Shown here: in pieces, positions 1 through 6,081 of the stretch
How the letters are laid out: each line of letters starts with the position of its first letter
Position numbering within the stretch: the stretch's first letter is position 1
NCBI GenBank assembly: GCA_049317725.1
Contig: JBMOHS010000142.1
Location: 1-10,223 of the forward strand
Reading direction: 5' to 3'
Length of the DNA: 10,223 nt
From: CAIOZW01 sp049317725
GTDB taxonomy: Bacteria; Acidobacteriota; Blastocatellia; RBC074
Translations under genes and position numbers: made by a program
The notes under the pieces: model-generated
The model's input: only the letters and a program-made list of their open reading frames with translations
Told to the model about the DNA's origin: nothing
The model's database searches: none

Positions 1-2
1 TG

Positions 3-593
3 GCCGCGGTGGCCGATTGGTTTCGGGAGCATCCGGAAGGGCAGTGGCTCTGCGGGGAGACGATCTTCTTCGGCAAAGGACATCCGACGACCCTCTACCG
101 TCCGCGACTGCCGGCCTCGGCGGCACATGCCCTCGCCTGGGAGGCCCACTGCCCGCAACCGGCGATCTTCTGGCGACGCCGACTGCTGGGAGAAGGGTTT
201 CGCGAGGACTATCACTACTGCTTCGATCACGAATGGATGGTCCGGTTGATGTTGCGCGGGGTCAAAGGGGCCTCTCTTCCACTCCCCCTGGCGGCCTACC
301 GGTTGCACGAGCGGAGCAAGACGGTGGCGGAGAGCGCCCGGTTCGATGAGGAGTTTGAGCGCTTGGCGATGGAGTACTTGCCGAGGCTGGGCTGGGCAGA
401 GCAACGTTGGGTGAGGGCGACGTTGGGCTATCGCCAAGCGGTGCAGGCGGCCGAGCAGGGGGCGATGAAGTTGGCTTGGTCCATCCTGGGAGGGGCATTG
501 CTGACCTATCCGGAAGGAATCTTGCGCCGTCCGTGGTGGGGAACCTTGCGACGTCTCGTTCGTCAGCCAAGAGCCACGAGGCCGACGGCCTGA
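3..593 (+). CDS. Family-2 glycosyltransferase, C-terminal part (5' end outside window)
   Basis: This is the C-terminal portion of a GT-A fold, family-2 glycosyltransferase, which would transfer a sugar from a nucleotide-sugar donor in the cytoplasm. The frame is open from base 3, so the GTG at 9 is unlikely to be the true start; the nucleotide-binding half with its DxD motif should lie upstream. Visible family signatures are PQPAIFWRR (encoded near 157-183), the block DHEWMVRLMLRG (near 228-263), which matches the usual D-x-(D/E)-x-W-x-R-L region of GT2 enzymes, and RLHERSKT (near 301-324), which matches the common R-x-H-x-x-S-K-T element after the catalytic core. No membrane helix is evident in the visible part. 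The stop lies 11 bases before the next start, so it is probably co-transcribed with it. Donor and acceptor sugars cannot be told. GC is high here (40 of 60 in 421-480). Confidence 0.85.
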   Translation, partial: AAVADWFREHPEGQWLCGETIFFGKGHPTTLYRPRLPASAAHALAWEAHCPQPAIFWRRRLLGEGFREDYHYCFDHEWMVRLMLRGVKGASLPLPLAAYRLHERSKTVAESARFDEEFERLAMEYLPRLGWAEQRWVRATLGYRQAVQAAEQGAMKLAWSILGGALLTYPEGILRRPWWGTLRRLVRQPRATRPTA

Positions 594-598
594 GGGGA
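592..598 (+). promoter_or_regulatory. Ribosome binding site deciding the start of the second gene
   Basis: GAGGGGA lies 6 bases before the ATG at 605 and overlaps the stop of the preceding gene. The open frame runs back to 407, but everything before 605 lies over the conserved end of the first gene and has no glycosyltransferase character. The site therefore supports ATG 605 as the true start. Confidence 0.65.
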
Positions 599-604
599 CA
601 GAGC

Positions 605-1627
605 ATGCGCGTGGAGAGGAAAGGGCCTGATCTCCAACCTGGTGTATTGGCGGGCCGTGTCACGCTGGTCATTCCGCTGCGCGATGAAGCACCGACACTT
701 CTGCCATTCCTGGCGGCACTTGAGTCGCAAACGATCACGCCACACCAGATCATCTTTGTCGATGGCGGCAGCCGGGATGGAACGGTGGGGCTACTGCAAG
801 CCTGGGTAGCCGGCCATGCCGCGAGCCGGTTGATCTTGACGGCGGGAGCGCTGCCCGGAGAGGCGCGGAATCGGGGAATTGATGTGGCCACGACGGAGTG
901 GGTCGCGCTGCTCGATGCGGGGACGGTTCCGGACCCGACGTGGCTCGAGGCCTTGATCACGCCACTGATCGAGCAGCCGGGGCTCGATGTTGTCTACGGC
1001 AACTATGAGCCGATCACGGAGACCAGGTTCGAGCGCGCTGCCTCCTTCGCCTATGTGCCACCCAAGATCGAGCGGACGGAGGGCTTGATCCGGGGGCCAT
1101 CCGTGGCCTCGTGCCTCCTCCGGCGTTCAATTTGGGCGAGGGTTGGCGGATTTCCGGCGGGGAGGGCAGGGGAGGATCTCATCTTCCTTGACCGGCTGGC
1201 AACGGCTGGTGCACAGACTGGCTGGGCCCCGACCGCCACCGTCTGGTGGCGGCTCCGACCAGATCTGCGCTCCACCTACCAGCGGTTTCGGCTCTACTCG
1301 GAACACAATATTCGCGCCGGTCTGCAACGGTACTGGCATCATGGGATCGCGCGTCAGTATCTGGTCTACGGTCTTCTTTTGGGACTGGCCGTCCTTGACG
1401 ATCCCTGGTGGGTGGGAGCGATCGTCGGGCTCTTCGTCCTGCGGGCGGGCAAGCGGATCTGGCGGAGGAGGGAAGGGGCACCACTCGGCAGCGCGTGGCG
1501 ATGGATCCCCAGTGTGGCCGTGCTGCTCTTGGCCATCGACCTCGCCACCTTTCACGGCTGGCTCGAGGCCCTTCTCCCGAAGGGAGCTGAACGCGAGAAT
1601 CCTGCTGGTTCACCAACCGACCGTTGA
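605..1627 (+). CDS. Family-2 glycosyltransferase with C-terminal membrane helices
   Basis: A 340-residue GT-A fold glycosyltransferase. The N-terminal Rossmann-like strand VTLVIPLRDEAPTL starts near residue 19, followed by DGGSRDGT (from D53), GEARNRGID and LDAGT (D104) in the usual place of the metal-binding DxD; the DAG form is also seen in related GT2 proteins. GEDLIFLDRL (G189, E190, D191) fits the ED motif carrying the catalytic base, and WWRLRP follows. After the catalytic domain there are two hydrophobic stretches (around YLVYGLLLGLAVLDDPWWVGAIVGLF, given here in parts YLVYGLLLGLAVL and WWVGAIVGLFVL, and then SVAVLLLAIDLATF), so the enzyme is probably anchored in the cytoplasmic membrane facing inward. 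ATG 605 is chosen because of the Shine-Dalgarno just upstream. The end overlaps a possible TTG start of the next gene by 4 bases. Sugar specificity is unknown. Confidence 0.88.
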   Translation: MRVERKGPDLQPGVLAGRVTLVIPLRDEAPTLLPFLAALESQTITPHQIIFVDGGSRDGTVGLLQAWVAGHAASRLILTAGALPGEARNRGIDVATTEWVALLDAGTVPDPTWLEALITPLIEQPGLDVVYGNYEPITETRFERAASFAYVPPKIERTEGLIRGPSVASCLLRRSIWARVGGFPAGRAGEDLIFLDRLATAGAQTGWAPTATVWWRLRPDLRSTYQRFRLYSEHNIRAGLQRYWHHGIARQYLVYGLLLGLAVLDDPWWVGAIVGLFVLRAGKRIWRRREGAPLGSAWRWIPSVAVLLLAIDLATFHGWLEALLPKGAERENPAGSPTDR

Positions 1628-1638
1628 TCATCCGCTTG

Positions 1639-2913
1639 ATGGAAAATGTCTCTCCCTTCACAGAAGAGCAGGTGTCGACGGTTCCATTGCGTGCGCTCCA
1701 TCTTTGCTACTTCGGTTTGCGGGAGCCGCTGGTTCAGACTCAAGTCCTGCCGTACCTGGAAGCACTGGCGAGAGCTGGATATCGGATGGAGTTGTTGACC
1801 TTCGAGCCAGACTGGCCGACAAGCTGGTCGGGGGAAGAGCGCCAAGCTTGGCGAGAGAAGCTCGCCGCACGAGGGATTGGGTGGAATACCCTGGGATACC
1901 ACCGATCCCCGTCGCTGTTGGCGACACTCTTCGATATTCTCCAGGGGGTGGTCTTCATTCTGCAGTATTCGAGGAGCGCCCGGATCGATCTTCTGCACGC
2001 CCGCTCCCACATCCCGTTGGTGATGGCGCTGCTGACCCGCTGGTGGGTGGGGGCGCGGGTGATCTTCGACCTGCGCGGTCTGCTCGCGGACGAGTATGTC
2101 GACGCGGGCCACTGGCGGCGAGGGTCTCTTGCCTATCGCGCGGTCAAATGGTGGGAGCGACGTGGGCTCGAACGGGCCGACCAGGTGGTCGTCCTGACCG
2201 AACGAATGGCGGCGTGGGTTGAGCAGGAGCAGGGAATCTCCCCGGGCCGTGTCACCGTCATTCCGTGTTGCGTCGAGGTTCCGGCCGAGCCTGCGGAGAG
2301 GGACCGGCCGGGCCAAGACTTGGTCTACGCTGGTTCGGTGACTGGGCTCTATCAACTGGAAGAGATGGCTGCTTTTTTTGAGGCCTATCGGGCGTCTCGG
2401 CCGACAGCACGCTGGCGAATCCTCACCCAAGCGGCTCCGGACTTGGTTCGAGCGCGCGTCAAGTCCGCCGGAGGCGATCCCAGTGTCATCGATGTCGCCT
2501 TTGTCCCCCCAGCAAAGGTCGCTGCGGCCCAACAAGGATGCCTGGCCGGCCTTTCGTTTCGTCGACCGACCTTCTCCCAGATCGCCGCCTCCCCAACCAA
2601 GGTTGGCGAGTATCTCGCGGCGGGGCTGCCGGTGGTCAGCAATCGCGGCATCGGAGATCTCGATCAACTGCTCGAGCGGGAGCGGGTCGGGATCGTCGTC
2701 GCGGGGAACGGGGAAGAGGCTTGGTCGGAAGCGGTCGATCGGCTCTTGGCCCTGTGCGAAGAGCCAGAGCTGGCGGCGCGGTGTCGCCGCGTCGCTCGTC
2801 AATCGTTCGGGATGGCCACGGTTGGTGGGCCGCGCTATGTCGACCTCTACTGCCGAACTCTTGGTAACGCTCCAACTCGACCGCAAACCGTCAAATCGGA
2901 GAGGAACTCGTGA
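1639..2913 (+). CDS. Family-4 glycosyltransferase (GT-B fold)
   Basis: A GT-B glycosyltransferase of about 424 residues that would use a nucleotide-activated sugar to extend a lipid-linked saccharide. The N-lobe begins LHLCYFGLREPLVQTQVLPY, a common GT4 opening in which the exchange partner loop follows the first strand. HARSHIP and FDLRGLLADEYV follow. The C-lobe contains the donor-binding motif SPTKVGEYLAAGLPVV (S318 to V333) followed by NRGIGDLDQLL, the GT4 pattern with E324 in the position of the conserved acidic residue. No membrane helices are apparent. The start is uncertain: a TTG at 1624 overlaps the preceding stop (TTGA), ATG 1639 is used here, and GTG 1672 or TTG 1687 are also in frame before the first conserved strand; none has a convincing Shine-Dalgarno. 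The stop overlaps the GTG of the next gene. Donor and acceptor are unknown. Confidence 0.88.
   Translation: MENVSPFTEEQVSTVPLRALHLCYFGLREPLVQTQVLPYLEALARAGYRMELLTFEPDWPTSWSGEERQAWREKLAARGIGWNTLGYHRSPSLLATLFDILQGVVFILQYSRSARIDLLHARSHIPLVMALLTRWWVGARVIFDLRGLLADEYVDAGHWRRGSLAYRAVKWWERRGLERADQVVVLTERMAAWVEQEQGISPGRVTVIPCCVEVPAEPAERDRPGQDLVYAGSVTGLYQLEEMAAFFEAYRASRPTARWRILTQAAPDLVRARVKSAGGDPSVIDVAFVPPAKVAAAQQGCLAGLSFRRPTFSQIAASPTKVGEYLAAGLPVVSNRGIGDLDQLLERERVGIVVAGNGEEAWSEAVDRLLALCEEPELAARCRRVARQSFGMATVGGPRYVDLYCRTLGNAPTRPQTVKSERNS
2898..2905 (+). promoter_or_regulatory. Ribosome binding site for the GTG-initiated membrane protein
   Basis: GGAGAGGA lies 4 to 8 bases upstream of the GTG at 2910, inside the 3' end of the preceding gene. 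Together with the GTGA stop/start overlap it supports GTG as the start and suggests translational coupling. Confidence 0.6.
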
Positions 2914-4220
2914 CCGCCGAACCCAACGATCTCTGGTTTGCCATTCTGCTGATCCCGATGCTTGCCGTCGGTGGGTACGCGTTGGTCTCCCTCACCGATA
3001 CCCATGCCGCGACGCGGCCCCACCAACAGAAGCTCTTCCTCATCGCCTTCGGTATTCGTGTTCTTGGTGCGCTGGCGATCTATGAGATGGGGCTAGGCAG
3101 TATCGTCGGGGACGAGGACAGCAGCGGCTACTATATGGGACGGATGTTCGCGGGCATCTGGGAGGCACAAGGGAAGAGCTTTCTCGATCTTCCCGCCTTG
3201 TGGGCTCCGGCCTTCGAAGAACACCACCGTGGGTACTACTACCTTGTCGGCACAATCTATTTTCTGACAGGGGCGATCGGCCGGATGTCCCCGGCGATCC
3301 TCAACTGCTTCTTCGGCGCCCTGACGGTCGTCTTCGCCTACCGGATCGCGCGGAGCCTCTTCTCCAACTGGTCGGCGGTTCGGGTGGGCTGGCTCGTCTG
3401 CCTCTTCCCCTCGATGATCATCTGGTCTTGCCAAACACTCAAGGAGCCGGTCGTCATCCTCCTCGAGACGGTCGCACTCTACGCCTGCCTCCGTCTCAAA
3501 CAGGCGGGATTCGACCTTAAGTACATCCTCTTCTGCGGCGCCTCGATCATGCTGCTCTACCCCTTTCGCTTCTATGCGAGTCTGGTGGCGGCGGTCGCTG
3601 TCTTCCTCTCAATGGCCCTCCCGGAGATAGGTCGGCGGACGGCTTCGGTGAAGATGGCCGGCTTCCTCGTCGCGCTGCTCGTCCTGCCGATTGCCTACTC
3701 ATCGGGCGTGATTGCGCGGAGCGAATCGCAATTGGAGCAGTTCGACCTGCAGCGGATTCAGCAGTTTCGTACCGACATTGCACGAGGCTCTGGGTCGGGC
3801 GTCGAGAACGCCTATGACCTGCAGACTCCAGGAGGATTTGCCGCTGGAACCCTCGTCGGTGCCGCCCACCTCCTTCTTGCGCCCTTTCCTTGGCAGATTC
3901 GTGGGAGCCTCCGCGCCATCTTCACCCTCCCGGAACTCCTCCTCTGGTGGTGGCTCGTCTGGGTCGGGCTGATCCCGGGAATCAAACATGTCCTTCGCCA
4001 CCGGCTGATCGAGGCCATGCCAGCCCTCGTCTTCATCTCTGGTCTGGGCCTGCTTTACAGCATGATGTTCGGGAACGTTGGCCTCATCTTCCGCCAACGT
4101 GCCCAGCTCCTGCCCTGGCTGCTCGTCTTCGCCGTCGCTGGTCTTGAGTTGCGTCAAATCCGGCGCACCTTGCTCCAAAGAAGACCCATTCCCTCGATCG
4201 GGGGAGCCTTTCCACGATGA
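2910..4220 (+). CDS. Multi-pass membrane protein, GT-C-like or polysaccharide polymerase-like
   Basis: A 436-residue integral membrane protein with roughly ten hydrophobic segments, the first at residues 4-26 and the second near 43-62. The first large loop carries GDEDSSGYY (D68, E69, D70), the place and type of acidic motif that GT-C enzymes such as the GT39/PMT group use for catalysis. Further points are YYYLVGTIYFLTG, KEPVVILLETVALY and, near the C-terminus, NVGLIFRQRAQLLPWLLV; the N-x-G-x-x-x-R-x-R-x-x-x-x-P pattern recurs in membrane proteins of polysaccharide clusters. It could be a polyprenyl-phosphate-sugar dependent glycosyltransferase acting at the outer face of the cytoplasmic membrane, or a Wzy-type polymerase; the sequence alone does not settle it. 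It starts at GTG, overlapping the upstream stop by 4 bases, and its own stop overlaps the next ATG by 4 bases (ATGA). Confidence 0.75.
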   Translation: MTAEPNDLWFAILLIPMLAVGGYALVSLTDTHAATRPHQQKLFLIAFGIRVLGALAIYEMGLGSIVGDEDSSGYYMGRMFAGIWEAQGKSFLDLPALWAPAFEEHHRGYYYLVGTIYFLTGAIGRMSPAILNCFFGALTVVFAYRIARSLFSNWSAVRVGWLVCLFPSMIIWSCQTLKEPVVILLETVALYACLRLKQAGFDLKYILFCGASIMLLYPFRFYASLVAAVAVFLSMALPEIGRRTASVKMAGFLVALLVLPIAYSSGVIARSESQLEQFDLQRIQQFRTDIARGSGSGVENAYDLQTPGGFAAGTLVGAAHLLLAPFPWQIRGSLRAIFTLPELLLWWWLVWVGLIPGIKHVLRHRLIEAMPALVFISGLGLLYSMMFGNVGLIFRQRAQLLPWLLVFAVAGLELRQIRRTLLQRRPIPSIGGAFPR

Positions 4221-5359
4221 CCCCCGCCCTTCGCCTCCTTTGCCTCGCCGCCGGGCCAATCGAGTCCCCTTCGACCCGCTATCGGCTCTGCCAGTACTTT
4301 CCCCTCTTGCGAGAATATGGGATCGAGTGCCACCTCTCCTCTTTCCTTGACTCCAACCAGTATGCCCGCTTCTACCGCCCAGGCCAACTTGTCGAAAAAC
4401 TCCCGGGCTTGCTTGCCTCCTGCTTCCGCCGGCTCCAGGATCTCCTCCAGAGTCGCCAGTATGACGCCGTCCTCGTCTCCCGTGAGGCCATCCCCTTCGG
4501 GCCCCCCTGGATCGAGGAGCTCATCTCCCTCTTCTCTCAACGCCCCCTCCTCTTCGACTTCGATGATGCCACCTGGGTCTCCTACCGCAGCCCGACCTAT
4601 GGTCGGCTGGGCCAACTTCTCAAATTCCCCGGCAAGACGGCTCGCCTCATCCAGGCCAGCCAACACGTCTTCGCTGGTAACTCCACCCTCGCCCAGTTCG
4701 CCCGTCAATTCCACTCCCGTGTCACTCTCCTCCCGACCGTCGTCGATACAGAGCGGTTTGCCTCTCCTCCGCGCCCCCTCATCCCTCCTTACACCATCGG
4801 CTGGATCGGCTCCCATTCGGCTTCGCAATATCTGCGTCTGATAACGCAAGCGGTGGTAGGCGTCAGTAACCAGATAAAAATTGAGATAAAAATAACCGGT
4901 GGAAAGAAAAACATCGAAGATTTTGCAAAAATCGAGCCAGAGCAGATGAAGGTAGAGTATCGGGATTGGGAGTTGAAGAATGAGATCGAGGAGTTTCAAG
5001 GATTGGACATCGGGCTCTACCCATTGTTGGAAGATGATTGGACGAGAGGGAAGTGCGGGTTCAAGGCGATCCAGTATATGGCGGCGGGGGTGCCCTGTAT
5101 CGCCTCACCAGTGGGAACAAACCTCGAGGTGATCGAAGATGGCCGAAACGGGCTTTTGGCGAAGAGTCCGGCAGAGTGGGAAGCGGCGATGATTCGATTG
5201 CTGACCGATCTCCCGTTGCGAGAAAAAGTGATTGAGGAGGGGTACCGAACAGTGAGGGAGCGCTATTCGTTAGCCGTGCACGGACCACGGCTGGCCGAGG
5301 TGATTCGCGACGTCTGCGGGCATTGGGAGCGAGGCGAAAGAGGGGAGACGCGGCGTTGA
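4217..5359 (+). CDS. Family-4 glycosyltransferase with mosaic base composition
   Basis: A 380-residue GT-B glycosyltransferase. The N-lobe begins LRLLCLAAGPIESPSTRYRL; SPSTRYR is a frequent element in this GT4 subgroup. FDFDDATW (residues 113-120) is another subgroup signature. The C-lobe starts at TIGWIGSHSASQYL (193-206) and contains DIGLYPL, GKCGFKAIQYMAAG (K279) and SPVGTNLEVI, the donor-binding region. Length and domain order look complete. A GGGGGAG at 4200-4206 precedes the ATG by 10 bases, and the start overlaps the previous stop. Composition is odd: the N-lobe part is strongly pyrimidine-rich (44 of 60 in 4501-4560 and 45 of 60 in 4681-4740), whereas the C-lobe part is purine-rich (19 pyrimidines of 60 in 4921-4980) with a locally AT-rich patch (20 G+C of 60 in 4861-4920). 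Leucine codons switch from CTC/CTT to TTG/CTG. This suggests recombination at the lobe boundary. Substrates are unknown. Confidence 0.88.
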   Translation: MTPALRLLCLAAGPIESPSTRYRLCQYFPLLREYGIECHLSSFLDSNQYARFYRPGQLVEKLPGLLASCFRRLQDLLQSRQYDAVLVSREAIPFGPPWIEELISLFSQRPLLFDFDDATWVSYRSPTYGRLGQLLKFPGKTARLIQASQHVFAGNSTLAQFARQFHSRVTLLPTVVDTERFASPPRPLIPPYTIGWIGSHSASQYLRLITQAVVGVSNQIKIEIKITGGKKNIEDFAKIEPEQMKVEYRDWELKNEIEEFQGLDIGLYPLLEDDWTRGKCGFKAIQYMAAGVPCIASPVGTNLEVIEDGRNGLLAKSPAEWEAAMIRLLTDLPLREKVIEEGYRTVRERYSLAVHGPRLAEVIRDVCGHWERGERGETRR

Positions 5360-6081
5360 TGAGAAGAAAGGGGCGGTTGATCGTGCTGGCGTTGCTGGCG
5401 TTGCTGCCACTGGTGTTCAGCCGTGTGTTGTATCGTTGGTTCTTTGGCTACCGGATTGGACGACGGGTTCGACTCGGGATCGCCCTGCTCGACTGTCGAT
5501 CGCTCTCGATCGGGGATGGAACGAGTATTGGGCACGGGACAATCTTCTGGCGGTGTGGCCGGGTGTCGATCGGGGAGGAGGTTCGCCTCGGTCCGCTCAA
5601 CCTCTTTCGTGGGGGTGAGTCGATCAAGCTTGGGGACTACGTGACGATCCTGCGATTGAATGTCATCAACGCGATCCCCGATCACGACTTGACCAATGAT
5701 CCGCAGTCGGTCTTCGTGCTTGGCGATGGGAGCGTGCTGACTGCCGAGCACCGGATCGATTTCACCGACCGGGTCTCGATCGGGAGCCAGACGATTCTCG
5801 GCGGGAGGAACTCATCGATCTGGACGCACAACCGACGGTCGGGCGCGCCGGTGAGGATTGGGGACTCTTGCTACCTTGGATCGGAGATCCGGATTGCCCC
5901 CGGGGGAGGGGTTCCCGATTACTGCATTATTGGACTTGGAGCAGTGGTCACAGGCGAGCTGTCAACTCCGGAAACACTCTATGGAGGTGTGCCGGCCAAG
6001 CCAATTCGACCATTGACGAGCGAGGACCTCGCCTTTCTGGCGGATAAGACACGCACCGACCTGCCAACGGAACTGACCTGA
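5359..6081 (+). CDS. Hexapeptide-repeat (left-handed beta-helix) acyltransferase
   Basis: A 240-residue protein of the LbetaH acyltransferase type, likely to O- or N-acylate a sugar of the polysaccharide from an acyl-CoA donor. An N-terminal hydrophobic segment (about residues 7-21, LIVLALLALLPLVFS) may anchor it to the membrane. Imperfect hexapeptide turns follow in two blocks: RRVRLGIALL, LSIGDGTSIGHGTIF, VSIGEEVRLG and IKLGDYVTI, then VSIGSQTILGGRNSSIWTHN and VRIGDSCYLGSEIRIAPGGG, ending IIGLGAVVTG and YGGVPAKPIRPL, the classic end of acetyltransferases in this fold. The histidine of WTHN is a candidate catalytic residue (inference). ATG 5359 shares one base with the preceding TGA; a TTG at 5356 is an alternative that would give a better distance to GAGGGGA at 5340-5346. 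Its stop likewise shares one base with the next ATG. The exact acceptor sugar is not predictable. Confidence 0.87.
   Translation: MRRKGRLIVLALLALLPLVFSRVLYRWFFGYRIGRRVRLGIALLDCRSLSIGDGTSIGHGTIFWRCGRVSIGEEVRLGPLNLFRGGESIKLGDYVTILRLNVINAIPDHDLTNDPQSVFVLGDGSVLTAEHRIDFTDRVSIGSQTILGGRNSSIWTHNRRSGAPVRIGDSCYLGSEIRIAPGGGVPDYCIIGLGAVVTGELSTPETLYGGVPAKPIRPLTSEDLAFLADKTRTDLPTELT

Noticed and set aside
407..604. Extension of the second gene back to 407.
   Set aside because: The added residues are G/R/S-rich and overlap the conserved end of the first gene; a good Shine-Dalgarno at 592-598 points to ATG 605.
1143..2222. A 359-codon plus-strand frame crossing the junction of two genes.
   Set aside because: It runs out of phase through two genes that both have clear glycosyltransferase motifs in other frames. 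Its product is low-complexity R/G/S-rich sequence.
1552..2886. A 444-codon open frame on the minus strand.
   Set aside because: It lies entirely over the conserved GT4 gene on the plus strand, its product is rich in R, P, S and G with no recognisable domain, and long antisense frames are expected in GC-rich coding DNA.
4154..4999. A 281-codon open frame on the minus strand rich in E and G.
   Set aside because: It mirrors the pyrimidine-rich half of the GT4 gene, which explains both the absence of stops and the E/G-rich product. No domain is visible.
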